In this document: positions 8,357 through 16,688 of the stretch, one piece after another | Layout: every line of letters begins with the position of its first letter | Position numbering within the stretch: the first letter of the stretch is position 1 | Notes under the pieces: model-generated | Seen by the model: the letters and a program-made list of their open reading frames with translations, nothing else | The model's database searches: none | Told to the model about the DNA's origin: nothing | From: Oscillospiraceae bacterium | GTDB taxonomy: Bacteria > Bacillota > Clostridia > Oscillospirales > Acutalibacteraceae | Assembly (NCBI GenBank): GCA_015066625.1 | Contig: SVOC01000005.1 | Location: 1-64,000, forward strand | DNA length: 64,000 nt | Direction of reading: 5' to 3' | Translations under genes and position numbers: made by a program

Positions 8357-9199
8357 TCAAAGCGTAACGGAAGCATGCCTTGTTACGTGACAGCCCACAT
8401 TTACCGCAACGGGAAGACCTGCTATATGAGTAGGCGCCGCCTCAATTGCAACACCGAGAGCGGTTGTCTTGCCGCCAAATCCCTGGGGTCCGATATCCAG
8501 AGCATTGACCTTTTCAAGAATTTCGCTCTCCATTAAGCTGTAATATTCATCGGTATTTTTCTTGCTGATTTCTCTGCAAAGCGCAGTTTTTGCAAGCAGT
8601 GCACACTGCTCAAATGTACCTCCTATACCTACACCCAACACCATAGGAGGGCAAGGATTACTTCCTGCCTGCCTTACGGCATCCACAACAAAATTTATAA
8701 TATCCTCTCTTGAAGCAGAGGGAGTAAGCATTCTGAGGGTGCTCATATTTTCACTGCCGAAGCCCTTTGGTGCAACGGTTATTTTAACTTTATCGCCGTC
8801 AACTATGCGTGTATGTATAACGGCAGGTGTGTTGTCACCTGTATTGATTCTTCTCAGAGGGTCTTTCACAACAGAGCAACGGAGATATCCTTCAGTGTAT
8901 CCCCTTGAAACACCTTTGTTAACAGCCGACTCAAAGCTTCCGCCGATAAAATGCACATCCTGCCCTATCTCCGCAAAGATAACCGCCATACCCGTATCCT
9001 GACATACGGGAATATCCATTTCTCTTGCGGCGTTGATGTTATCTTCAAGGGACTTCATTATGCTTTTGGGCAAATCGGCACATTCGCAGGCACCGCATTC
9101 CTTTATTCTGTTTTCAAGGTCGGCAGGAAGACTCTTATTTGCCTTAATGCACAAATCGCGCACCGCCTGCTCAACAAGACTCAAATCAACTTCACGCAT
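8357..9199 (-). CDS. Class I fumarase / L-tartrate dehydratase alpha subunit
   Basis: This is the alpha half of an iron-sulfur hydro-lyase that hydrates fumarate to malate (or dehydrates tartrate). The 280-residue length fits the split two-subunit form. Three candidate [4Fe-4S] cysteine ligands are visible in PVCQDTGM, NPCPP and FEQCALLAK. GAGGA lies 7 nt before the ATG. The partner beta subunit, which carries part of the active site and is normally the next gene, is absent: the next gene downstream is hpf. The enzyme therefore needs a beta subunit encoded elsewhere. Fumarase versus tartrate dehydratase cannot be decided from one subunit. Confidence 0.88.
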   Translation of the reverse strand: MREVDLSLVEQAVRDLCIKANKSLPADLENRIKECGACECADLPKSIMKSLEDNINAAREMDIPVCQDTGMAVIFAEIGQDVHFIGGSFESAVNKGVSRGYTEGYLRCSVVKDPLRRINTGDNTPAVIHTRIVDGDKVKITVAPKGFGSENMSTLRMLTPSASREDIINFVVDAVRQAGSNPCPPMVLGVGIGGTFEQCALLAKTALCREISKKNTDEYYSLMESEILEKVNALDIGPQGFGGKTTALGVAIEAAPTHIAGLPVAVNVGCHVTRHASVTL

Positions 9200-9214
9200 A
9201 ATTTTTCCTCAAAC

Positions 9215-9244
9215 AAAAAACGGAAGCGTGACGCTCCCGTTTGA
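9215..9244 (-). terminator. Terminator after the S1-domain gene
   Basis: AAACGG-AGCG pairs with CGCT-CCGTTT around a short loop at 9218-9242, with a run of six T on the minus strand immediately after. It closes the long recJ-to-S1 gene run before the fumarase gene. Confidence 0.8.
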
Positions 9245-9271
9245 AAATTCAGTGTTAACAGGTCAAGCCGA

Positions 9272-9733
9272 TTACTTTGCGCCTCTGCGGTTATATCCGC
9301 CGCCACGCTTTGAATCGCTTGCTCTTTTAAGGTCGGTCATTTTTTCATCGCTGACCTGCTTGAAACGGGCCATCATATCTTCAAAAGACGGTTTTGCACC
9401 ATCGGCGGGAGCACTGCTCTTCTGTCCGTTCCAGACCTGAGGTGCACGTCTTTCTCCTTTGGGCTTCTGAGGGCGCTGGGGACGCTGTTCCTTGGGCTGC
9501 TCACTAAGCTTTTTGATTGAAAGACTGATTTTCCCGTCAGGAGTAATTGAGATAACCTTTGCTTTGACTTCCTGACCAACGGAAATATGCTCTCTGATGT
9601 CTTTAACGTAATTTGCGGCAACCTCTGATATATGTATCATTCCGGTTTTCCCGTCCTCCATTTCGATAAATGCACCGAAATCGGTAAGGCCGGTAACCTT
9701 GCCGCTGACTATTGCTCCTTCTTCGATCTGCAT
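9272..9733 (-). CDS. S1 RNA-binding domain protein (YabR-like general stress protein)
   Basis: A 153-residue protein with one S1/OB-fold domain at the N-terminus (about residues 1-75, from GAIVSGKVTGLTDFGAF to GKISLSIK), followed by a basic, proline- and arginine-rich disordered tail ending in RGGGYNRRGAK. It matches the YabR/GSP13 family, whose gene lies after divIC in Bacillus subtilis exactly as here. The frame is open to an ATG at 9754, but AAGGA within that extension is well placed for the ATG at 9733, and family members normally begin right before the S1 strand. Likely role is ribosome- or RNA-associated. Confidence 0.85.
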   Translation of the reverse strand: MQIEEGAIVSGKVTGLTDFGAFIEMEDGKTGMIHISEVAANYVKDIREHISVGQEVKAKVISITPDGKISLSIKKLSEQPKEQRPQRPQKPKGERRAPQVWNGQKSSAPADGAKPSFEDMMARFKQVSDEKMTDLKRASDSKRGGGYNRRGAK

Positions 9734-9788
9734 ACGGTAAAAAAATCCTTCCATTTTAAATGTATCTCTTGAAACTGATAAATCAGCT

Positions 9789-10085
9789 TTACGATGCTGT
9801 GGAATCGTAATATACTCTTTCGTCAGGCATCACATAACCGTATTGCTCTCTTGCGATTTTTTCGATATATGCCGCTTCATCTCCGCTGTCAATAATCATC
9901 TGAAGCTCTGCATTGTCGTCAATCTGCTGCTGATAAGTTTTTTTCAGCTCGGCAACTTCTCTTTCCTGTGCCCTGACCTTAGTCTGAAGGCTGATAAAGG
10001 TCGCAACAAAGTAACACACAAGAGCGCAAAACAGCACTGCAAGTATGACACTGTGTTTTTTAGTTTTCACCTTTTTAACAGCCAT
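9789..10085 (-). CDS. divIC: Cell division protein DivIC/FtsB-like
   Basis: A 98-residue bitopic membrane protein: a short basic cytoplasmic N-terminus (KKVKTKK), one transmembrane helix (about residues 13-32) and an extracytoplasmic coiled coil (about 33-62), ending in a YGY-containing region typical of the septum formation initiator family. It works with FtsL and DivIB in the divisome. It overlaps yabQ by 11 nt, in the yabP-yabQ-divIC order of Bacillus, which supports the assignment despite the low intrinsic conservation of this family. Confidence 0.88.
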   Translation of the reverse strand: MAVKKVKTKKHSVILAVLFCALVCYFVATFISLQTKVRAQEREVAELKKTYQQQIDDNAELQMIIDSGDEAAYIEKIAREQYGYVMPDERVYYDSTAS

Positions 10086-10611
10086 CGTTCTTTTCCTTTT
10101 CAGAAAATTTATGATTTTTCATATAACCGTATAGATTATACACTATATGCCTATGCTTTTGCAAGTTAAATTTTGCTTTTTTATCAGATTTTCTTATTAT
10201 TTTTTTGCATTTTTTCATAATTTTTTCATTTTTATGCAAAACCTTTTTGAAAATCCTTTCTACAAATGCGGAAATCGCATATATAAGCCGTCTGAAAAAT
10301 CCGATTATTCCGTTACTCAGCCTTAATGCCACGGTGCCCAGAGAAAAATAATAAATAAGCCAGCCCATGATTTCTCCTGCGGCGGTATAAAGCCTGAGCC
10401 TGCCCTTATCGGTAACAAGCATAAAAAAGAAAATCAGAAAACCGCACAAGGTGAAATAAAGCGTATCGGCAAAAAAAGCAAAACCTGCGGAGCGTGAAAC
10501 TATGAGTCTGAGGGTTCTGAACATATCATAAAGAATTCCCAGTAAAAATCCGAAGCCCAGCGAATAGAAAAATACACCCGTCTGCTCCGCCATTCCCTGA
10601 ATGTAATCCAT
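10075..10611 (-). CDS. yabQ: Spore cortex biosynthesis protein YabQ
   Basis: YabQ is an integral membrane protein needed for spore cortex formation. The 178-residue product has the family's N-terminal pattern (FFYSLGFGFLLGILYD, then FRTLR), about four hydrophobic segments in the first 110 residues, and a lysine-rich cytoplasmic tail. It begins immediately after the yabP stop codon (TAA then ATG) and ends inside divIC, so translation is probably coupled. Gene order with yabP and divIC is the same as in Bacillus. Confidence 0.9.
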   Translation of the reverse strand: MDYIQGMAEQTGVFFYSLGFGFLLGILYDMFRTLRLIVSRSAGFAFFADTLYFTLCGFLIFFFMLVTDKGRLRLYTAAGEIMGWLIYYFSLGTVALRLSNGIIGFFRRLIYAISAFVERIFKKVLHKNEKIMKKCKKIIRKSDKKAKFNLQKHRHIVYNLYGYMKNHKFSEKEKNDGC

Positions 10612-10893
10612 TTATCTGAATACCCTGCTGAAAAAACCGCCGCTTTTCTGTACATCCTCGGAATAAATAAGCGCACTTATTCTGCCTTCAACCGTAAGCT
10701 CACCCATTTCAACACTGAGGCGGTTAATATGAAGGTCGGAGCCTCTTACGGTAAGCTCCCCCGAATCTGTAAATACAATTACCGTTTCTTCGTCAAAGCT
10801 GTCCACATCCGACACACCCGACACCGTAAGCAAGCGTCTGTCTTCAAGAACAAGGTTATGGGGCATCGTCGGATTTCTTTTTTCATCTGCCAT
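10612..10893 (-). CDS. yabP: Sporulation protein YabP
   Basis: YabP is a small protein required for spore cortex assembly. The 93-residue sequence has the YabP pattern HNLVLEDRRLLTVSGV followed by the FDEETVIVFTDSGEL and LTVEGRISALIYSED strands. Its ribosome binding site GGGAGG lies about 9 nt before the ATG and can pair with an upstream CCTCCCT (see the regulatory entry). A sporulation sigma-factor promoter is expected in this group but I could not place one. Confidence 0.92.
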   Translation of the reverse strand: MADEKRNPTMPHNLVLEDRRLLTVSGVSDVDSFDEETVIVFTDSGELTVRGSDLHINRLSVEMGELTVEGRISALIYSEDVQKSGGFFSRVFR

Positions 10894-10894
10894 A

Positions 10895-10939
10895 AATAAA
10901 AACCTCCCTTTTCATTAATAAATAATATGCCGAGGGAGG
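10895..10939 (-). terminator. Hairpin masking the yabP ribosome binding site, possible terminator
   Basis: On the minus strand CCTCCCT (10939-10933) is perfectly complementary to AGGGAGG (10909-10903), which is the yabP Shine-Dalgarno sequence. The second arm is followed by TTTTTATTT. The loop is long (23 nt). The element could terminate the rqcP transcript, hide the yabP ribosome binding site, or both. Confidence 0.45.
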
Positions 10940-10960
10940 CTTTGATATACTTTGATTAAA

Positions 10961-11200
10961 TTAAAGCTGTCTGAACATCAGAGCAGCACTTTCTTTGGTT
11001 GCGTGTTCCGAAACGCTGAGCACCTCAAAGCGGCTTGTATTTGCACCGAAGGTGATCTCGATAACATCGCCCACCTTAACATCATAAGATGCTCTGGCAA
11101 CCTTGCCGTTTACCGTAACGTGCTTTGCATCGCAGGCTTCGTTGGCAACCGTTCTTCTTTTTATAATTCTTGAAACTTTAAGATATTTATCAAGACGCAA
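10961..11200 (-). CDS. rqcP: S4-domain RNA-binding protein RqcP (YabO)
   Basis: A 79-residue single S4-domain protein with the start MRLDKYLKVSRIIKRRTVA and the motif VTVNGKVARASYDVKVGD. In Bacillus subtilis the gene at this position (yabO/rqcP) encodes a partner of RqcH in ribosome-associated quality control, where it helps translocate alanine-tailed peptides on stalled 50S subunits. The start is TTG at 11200 with GGAG 9 nt upstream. Position between HU and yabP supports RqcP rather than the heat-shock paralogue Hsp15. Confidence 0.88.
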   Translation of the reverse strand: MRLDKYLKVSRIIKRRTVANEACDAKHVTVNGKVARASYDVKVGDVIEITFGANTSRFEVLSVSEHATKESAALMFRQL

Positions 11201-11213
11201 AATAAATCACTCC

Positions 11214-11237
11214 GAAAAAACTCACGGGGCCGCCGTG
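11214..11237 (-). terminator. Terminator after hup
   Basis: On the minus strand CACGG (11237-11233) pairs with CCGTG (11227-11223), extended by GC-rich alternatives, followed by AG and six T (11220-11215). It would limit transcription from the abundant HU gene into rqcP. Confidence 0.6.
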
Positions 11238-11260
11238 AAGCAGCCCCTTATGAATCAAAA

Positions 11261-11536
11261 TTATTCAGCAACCTTAGCCTTGAGAGCAGTGCCTGCCTTG
11301 AAAGCGGGAACCTTTGTAGCTGCAACCTTGATGGTTTCGCCTGTTCTGGGGTTACGAGCTTCCTTCTCTGCACGCTCGCGAACTTCGAATGTACCGAAGC
11401 CGATAAGCTGAACCTTTTCGCCTGCTGCAAGTGCATCTGAAATAGCTGCTACAACTGCGTTAACTGCCTTTTCTGCACACTTCTTTTCGATGCCTTCGTT
11501 CTTAGCGATTGCATTTACGAGTTCTGTCTTATTCAT
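11261..11536 (-). CDS. hup: Nucleoid protein HU
   Basis: HU is a homodimeric architectural DNA-binding protein. At 91 residues it has normal length, starts with MNKTELVNAIAKNEG and contains the diagnostic GFGTFEVRERAEKEARNPRTG arm region (residues about 46-66) with the conserved proline and arginines. GGAG lies 8 nt before the ATG. It is located between mazG and rqcP, as in Bacillus-type clusters where hup is sometimes inserted, and is followed by its own terminator. Confidence 0.95.
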   Translation of the reverse strand: MNKTELVNAIAKNEGIEKKCAEKAVNAVVAAISDALAAGEKVQLIGFGTFEVRERAEKEARNPRTGETIKVAATKVPAFKAGTALKAKVAE

Positions 11537-11603
11537 TTTTCTTACTCCAATCTTTTTGGTTTTCTATTTTATGAAATACCCAAAGGTAATCATATACAAT
11601 TAA

Positions 11604-12401
11604 TTATTCTGCCGCCTTTGCCTCATCCCATAAAGCATCAAGCACATCAAGACCTGCAGAATTCATATCAATGCCGCGTTCATTTGCAAGCTTTTCAACT
11701 GTTGTGAAACGGGCAAGAAATTTATCGCTTGCGGATGTAAGTGCCTCTTCGGCATCCGCTTTGATAAATCTTGAAACATTGACAGCAGAGAAAAGCACAT
11801 CGCCCAGCTCTTCTGCCGTATTTTCGGAATCGCCTTTTGAGATTGCCTGCCTGAGCTCTGAAATTTCCTCTTCAAGCTTATCGAGAGCACCTGAAACGTC
11901 GCTCCAATCAAAGCCCACATCTGCCGCCTTTTTCTGAAGCTTTGTTGCTCGCATAAGCGCAGGAAGCTCTCTGGGTACGCTAAGCATGGAATCTGTGGTT
12001 GTTTTCTGCTTCTTTGTTTTCATTTTGATTACATTCCAGTTGGTGAGCACATCGTCAACACCTGAAATTTCAACCTGACCGAAAACATGAGGATGGCGCT
12101 CGATAAGTTTTTTGCAGATGCCGTCAGCAACCGCATCAAAATCAAACACGCCTGCCTCCTGCTCCATCTGAGCGTGAAACACAACCTGCATAAGCAAATC
12201 GCCCAGTTCTTCGCACAAAAGCACCTTATCGTCTTTATTGATTGCCTCGATAACCTCGTAGGTTTCTTCAATAAGATTTTTCTTTATGCTTTCGTGGGTT
12301 TGCTGTGCATCCCAAGGACAGCCGCCCGGAGACCTGAGCAATTTCATTATTTCCAGCAAATCCTGCATATTGTAGCTGCTTTTTGTCTGAAATTCCACCA
12401 T
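11604..12401 (-). CDS. mazG: Nucleoside triphosphate pyrophosphohydrolase MazG
   Basis: MazG hydrolyses (d)NTPs to the monophosphate and pyrophosphate and can remove damaged nucleotides. The 265-residue protein carries two MazG repeats: the first with GGCPWDAQQTHESI and the EExxE-type EETYEVIEAI plus EELGDLLMQV metal-binding segment, and the second with ELRQA and EELGDVLFSAVN. The N-terminal tetrapyrrole methylase domain present in Bacillus YabN is missing, so this is the stand-alone form. GGAGG precedes the ATG. It is in the yabM-mazG-yabO order. Confidence 0.92.
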   Translation of the reverse strand: MVEFQTKSSYNMQDLLEIMKLLRSPGGCPWDAQQTHESIKKNLIEETYEVIEAINKDDKVLLCEELGDLLMQVVFHAQMEQEAGVFDFDAVADGICKKLIERHPHVFGQVEISGVDDVLTNWNVIKMKTKKQKTTTDSMLSVPRELPALMRATKLQKKAADVGFDWSDVSGALDKLEEEISELRQAISKGDSENTAEELGDVLFSAVNVSRFIKADAEEALTSASDKFLARFTTVEKLANERGIDMNSAGLDVLDALWDEAKAAE

Positions 12402-12434
12402 TGTTCACTACCTCCGCAGAACCTGTGTACTATT

Positions 12435-14258
12435 TTAACCTAAAAGTCCATATTTTTCAAGGGTTTTTGCAATTTTTTCTCCTTTTGGTAAAACCGATAC
12501 ATCTTCTCGGGCAATTCCCTTTATAAGAAGAAGTGAAATTGCATAAACGATAACTGCGAGAACAACCGCTATACCAGCCGAAACGGTACCCATATTGAGG
12601 ATACTCTGTGATGTATCCGCAGGAAAAATTTTATTGAGAAGTCCGTTTGCGGCAAAAGCGGTAACACCGCAGAGAGCGGCACATATGAGAGGCTTCACAA
12701 AAACCGAAGACCAACGGACTTTGACATTTGAAATTCTGATAAGTGATATGAGGTTGCAGGCTACGATTACCACATAGAAAAGCACCGTACCGATAACCGC
12801 ACCGTAAATGTTAATTTTTGGATTGCCTACAAGGATAAAGTTACATACTATCTTGCAAATTGCACCTGCAATAACGGATTTAACCGGGATATCCGTTCTG
12901 CCAATTGCCTGAAGCATATTGGTTACCGGAGTTGAAACAGCCATAACGGGAGTCGCAAGCCCGTAGGCTACAAGGATAGGAGTTACAACCGATATGGCAT
13001 CGGAGCTTGAACCTCTGCCGTAAATTACCGTAAGTATAGGCTCTGCCAAAGCAGCCATGCCTATGCCAGCAGGCAAGGCAATGAGCATACCTATTCTGAT
13101 TACCGTTTCAATGGTTGACTTGGTCGCTTTCTTATCCTTTACCGCCCAGGCCGCCGCAAGTGCAGGCAGTGCGCTTACGCCCAGCTGAATTGTGATTGTG
13201 GGAACAAGATTTTTGAAATCAAGTGCCATACCGTATGAACCCCACAGATAGCTGCGCACTTCTTTAAGGTCGTTAAGGTTAAGTCTTGAAAGACTCACCG
13301 CATTATTGAATGCCTCGCCGTGCATCTGAAGAACCGCATTGAAATCGGATTCGAGAGCAGCCATAAGACGGGACTGAATGGTAACAGTATCAACAAGGTT
13401 TGTTATGTTGAGAACAAGTGAGCTGATAACCATAGGCACGGCAATTTTTATCATATTCTTTGCAAGAACATCGGAAGGTGCGGATTTGGGAGAATTGACA
13501 AGCTCAACTCTTGTGAAACCGTCACCCTTGATTTTGTGGCATATGATAAGGAAAATATTGCTTGCGATTGAGCCTACGGTTACTCCCAATACGGCACCTG
13601 CCGCCGCCCAGGGAAGAATAACGCTGTTTGCCTCCGTATCGCTTACAACGGTGTTGCCGAATACGGTGGCACTTACGTTACCCGAGGCAAGCATACCTGC
13701 CTCATACTGACCTTCGCCTATGGATATAACAAGCTTTGCGAGTGCAAGACCGATAAGAAGCTTGCCCAAAGCTTCAATAACCTGAGAAATGGCAGTGGGA
13801 GTCATATTACGCAGACCTTCATAGTATCCCCTGTAAGCTGACATATAGCAACAGAAGAAAATGGAAGGTGCAACGCAAAGCACCGCAGGAAGGCTCTTAA
13901 TACCTGCAACAAAATGAGTGTAAGGATAAGCAGCGACAAGAAGAATAAGTGTGCCTGCGATACCCACAACGGTAAAAATACGCTGTGAAACCTTGAACAC
14001 CATTCTTGCCTCTCGGTGACGGTTAAGGGCAACATTTTCCGCAACCATTCTTGAAACCGCAACAGGCAAGCCTGCCATTGAGATTGCAAAAATGGGTGTA
14101 TAAACTTCGTAGGCGGAGTTGAAGTAACCTCTGCCCGTTGCACCCAGCATATCCGTCAGCGGAATTTTGAACAATGCGCCTATGAGCTTTACAAGCACTA
14201 CGGCAAACATAAGCATCATTGCGCCGTTTAAAACTGACTGTTTCTTTTCCGAAGCCAA
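12435..14258 (-). CDS. Polysaccharide/lipid flippase of the MVF superfamily (SpoVB/YabM-like)
   Basis: A large integral membrane protein of about 607 residues with roughly 14 hydrophobic segments and the family's N-terminal pattern (VLVKLIGALFKIPL, then GATGRGYFNSAYEVY). Relatives include SpoVB, YabM and MurJ-like flippases that move lipid-linked cell wall or polysaccharide precursors across the membrane. Position next to mazG and upstream of yabP/yabQ matches YabM, and a role in cortex or wall precursor export is likely. The frame is open to a GTG at 14267, but GGAG is one base away from it; the TTG at 14258, 10 nt from GGAG, is the better start. Confidence 0.85.
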   Translation of the reverse strand: MASEKKQSVLNGAMMLMFAVVLVKLIGALFKIPLTDMLGATGRGYFNSAYEVYTPIFAISMAGLPVAVSRMVAENVALNRHREARMVFKVSQRIFTVVGIAGTLILLVAAYPYTHFVAGIKSLPAVLCVAPSIFFCCYMSAYRGYYEGLRNMTPTAISQVIEALGKLLIGLALAKLVISIGEGQYEAGMLASGNVSATVFGNTVVSDTEANSVILPWAAAGAVLGVTVGSIASNIFLIICHKIKGDGFTRVELVNSPKSAPSDVLAKNMIKIAVPMVISSLVLNITNLVDTVTIQSRLMAALESDFNAVLQMHGEAFNNAVSLSRLNLNDLKEVRSYLWGSYGMALDFKNLVPTITIQLGVSALPALAAAWAVKDKKATKSTIETVIRIGMLIALPAGIGMAALAEPILTVIYGRGSSSDAISVVTPILVAYGLATPVMAVSTPVTNMLQAIGRTDIPVKSVIAGAICKIVCNFILVGNPKINIYGAVIGTVLFYVVIVACNLISLIRISNVKVRWSSVFVKPLICAALCGVTAFAANGLLNKIFPADTSQSILNMGTVSAGIAVVLAVIVYAISLLLIKGIAREDVSVLPKGEKIAKTLEKYGLLG

Positions 14259-14275
14259 TCGGCTCACACTCCTTT

Positions 14276-15199
14276 TTAGTCTGTGCCTAAAAATTCACGC
14301 AAAAGAGAATCGGGAGGCAACAGAGAATAATTTATATTTTTGAAATGGCTCAATTTATCCAGAAGCAAACCTGCTTTTTCTGTATATTGAGGATTTTTGA
14401 CCGTTGCAAGCAGTGCACTTGCCCTTTCGGCAAACAGACACGGCTCACAGGGGTGAAAGGAATCAATCTTCACATCGGCAAGATGTTCGTAGGGGAAAAG
14501 GTATTTATCCTCTCCCCTTGTGACGCTCTGCCATATCTCGATGGTACGCTCAACGGGAGTGGAACGGAAGCTGTGGTCGCGCACCATACGGCGGGTCAGC
14601 CGCAAATCACGCTTTGACAGAAACGAATTTCCGTCATCATCATAAACTCTCGTCGAAACGCTTACATAAATTTTGAAAAGCTTTTCTTCGTCAAGGGTAT
14701 CGGTTATCACGGGGTTAAGTGCGTGAAGCCCTTCAACAATGATAACATCGTTTTCGGAAAGCTCAATCTTCTTGGCATCATTAATTCTTTCACCCGATTG
14801 GAAATCAAAAACAGGCAGGCTTGATTTGCCATTTTCGGCAAGCTCACCCAGCTTTGTATGCATAAGCTCAACATCGAGAGCCTCAACACATTCGTAATCG
14901 GGTTTGCCGTTTTCATCAAGAGGATATCCCACGCTTCTCGGATGGTAAAAATCATCCAGTGAAACCGTGTACGCTCTTCCGCCCAGAAGGTTGATATCCT
15001 GTGACAGAATTGATGCGGTTGTTGTTTTGCCCGAAGAGCTCGGACCTGCAAGCATAACGATTTTTTTGTTTGTGTCAGCAAAGATCTTTTCTGCAACTTT
15101 ATCAACCTTGCCGTGATAATCCGAAGAACAACCGCTTATAAAATTTATGGGATCAAGGGCAAGACTGTTGATTTTTTTGTAAGTGTAAACTTCATTCAT
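14276..15199 (-). CDS. Uridine kinase-like nucleoside kinase
   Basis: A 307-residue P-loop kinase of the uridine kinase/phosphoribulokinase family. The Walker A motif GPSSSGKTTTA lies at about residues 53-63, followed by SLDDFYHPR with the DD dipeptide typical of uridine kinases and the VEGLHALNP strand. Related clostridial proteins often carry an N-terminal threonyl-tRNA-synthetase-like (TGS/HxxxH) region; here only a short N-terminal segment precedes the kinase. Substrate is probably uridine, cytidine or a related nucleoside. AGGTGA precedes the ATG. Confidence 0.8.
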   Translation of the reverse strand: MNEVYTYKKINSLALDPINFISGCSSDYHGKVDKVAEKIFADTNKKIVMLAGPSSSGKTTTASILSQDINLLGGRAYTVSLDDFYHPRSVGYPLDENGKPDYECVEALDVELMHTKLGELAENGKSSLPVFDFQSGERINDAKKIELSENDVIIVEGLHALNPVITDTLDEEKLFKIYVSVSTRVYDDDGNSFLSKRDLRLTRRMVRDHSFRSTPVERTIEIWQSVTRGEDKYLFPYEHLADVKIDSFHPCEPCLFAERASALLATVKNPQYTEKAGLLLDKLSHFKNINYSLLPPDSLLREFLGTD

Positions 15200-15218
15200 A
15201 CTTCATCACCTATAAGAT

Positions 15219-16688
15219 TTAGTATGACAGATAAAAGCTCTTTATTCCGTTTTTACGCTCACTGATTTTATCAAAACCGGAAATATATTCGTAAGGATAT
15301 TTGTAATTGAAAATGCGTTCAACATTGTGAGTGCCCGGCTCGCAGAGCTTTATTACCGCACCTGCGCCTACCGCAAGCACCGTATGGCATTCCTCCATCA
15401 TAAATACATTGTAGAGGCATTCGTGACCCGTTTTGCACCAGCCCACATTTTCAAGGTTGCCCACACATTTGCTCTGACGGTACATATAATACGGCTCATA
15501 TCCGCATCGCGCCAGCCTTTCATTGGCGTATTCAAGCATCTTTTTGGCTGTGTTACCGCCCGAAACCTCCGCACCCGATGCATTGAGATTTGACGAGCGT
15601 TTGAGTGCAAGGGTATGTACGGTTATGTTTTCGGGAGAAAGAGAAATTGCAGTATCAACACTTGAGCAGAAATCCTCGAAGCTTTCGTCGGGCAAGCCTG
15701 CAATCAAATCCATATTTATGCTTTTGAAACCGTATGCCTTTGCAAGCTGATAAGCTTTTACAGACTGCTCAACGGAATGATTTCTGCCTATAAGCTCCAG
15801 AGTCTGCTGATTGAAGGTCTGCGGATTTATACTGATTCTGCCAACATTGTGAAGGCGGAGAATTCTCAGCTTTTCGGGAGTTACGGTATCGGGTCTGCCG
15901 ATTTCAACCGTATATTCCCTGACTGTTGACAAATCAAAATTCCTTTCTATTGCACCCAGAAGTCTGTCCATCTGAGGTGCTTCAAGTACACCCGGTGTGC
16001 CGCCGCCGAAATAAACGCTTTCAAGGCGGAGTCCAAGCTCCGTTGCTATTTCACCGGTAATCTCTATTTCTTCCGCAAGCTTTTCAAGGTATTCGGGAAG
16101 AATCTTTTTCGCATTTGCGTTACCGATTGAATGTGATACAAACGAACAGTAACTGCATCTTGACGGGCAGAAGGGAATCGAAACATAAAGACTGAAGGAT
16201 TTACCCTGAGACAAATCGATTATTTTCTGCTCTGCCGCCGCAACTCTGAATGCAAGGTCGGACTTTTCTTTGGTAACAAGCAGTTCTTCCGTAAAATAAC
16301 GCCTTGCTTCTTCTTCTCCGTATTCTTCGATAAGTCGGAGAACAAGCTTTGAGGGGCGCACACCCGTCTGGATACCCCAGGGCGGTGTGTATCCCGTTAT
16401 TTCGGAAAGTGCCGCATAGATAAGTTGCGCCGTTTTAAGCTCACTTTTATCTCTCAATTCTTCCTCAGCGGCAGTAACAGCACCTTCAAGGCGGCAGGAT
16501 TTACCGTCAATCACAGCCTCGACCCTGATAAGGTTACCGCCTCCGGAAGATTCACAGTGTGTTACCACTGTTTTTTCATCCTCGCCGCTTTCGTCGTAAA
16601 CTATATTAATTTTTTCGTTGGGATAGAAAACCCTGCACAGACTTTCGCATTCATAATGGAAGTCGTGACCGAAAATTCTTAATATCAC
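15219..16688 (-). CDS. hemZ: Oxygen-independent coproporphyrinogen dehydrogenase HemZ
   Basis: A 489-residue radical SAM enzyme of the HemN/HemZ family, which decarboxylates coproporphyrinogen III under anaerobic conditions. The cluster motif CPSRCSYCSF lies at about residue 174 after an N-terminal extension of about 160 residues that is typical of HemZ and absent from HemW. The start is a GTG at 16688 placed directly after the stop of the upstream MBL gene (TAAGTG), with AAGGA about 11 nt upstream. No other haem gene is seen nearby, and some HemZ homologues have other roles, so substrate is tentative. Confidence 0.85.
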   Translation of the reverse strand: MILRIFGHDFHYECESLCRVFYPNEKINIVYDESGEDEKTVVTHCESSGGGNLIRVEAVIDGKSCRLEGAVTAAEEELRDKSELKTAQLIYAALSEITGYTPPWGIQTGVRPSKLVLRLIEEYGEEEARRYFTEELLVTKEKSDLAFRVAAAEQKIIDLSQGKSFSLYVSIPFCPSRCSYCSFVSHSIGNANAKKILPEYLEKLAEEIEITGEIATELGLRLESVYFGGGTPGVLEAPQMDRLLGAIERNFDLSTVREYTVEIGRPDTVTPEKLRILRLHNVGRISINPQTFNQQTLELIGRNHSVEQSVKAYQLAKAYGFKSINMDLIAGLPDESFEDFCSSVDTAISLSPENITVHTLALKRSSNLNASGAEVSGGNTAKKMLEYANERLARCGYEPYYMYRQSKCVGNLENVGWCKTGHECLYNVFMMEECHTVLAVGAGAVIKLCEPGTHNVERIFNYKYPYEYISGFDKISERKNGIKSFYLSY

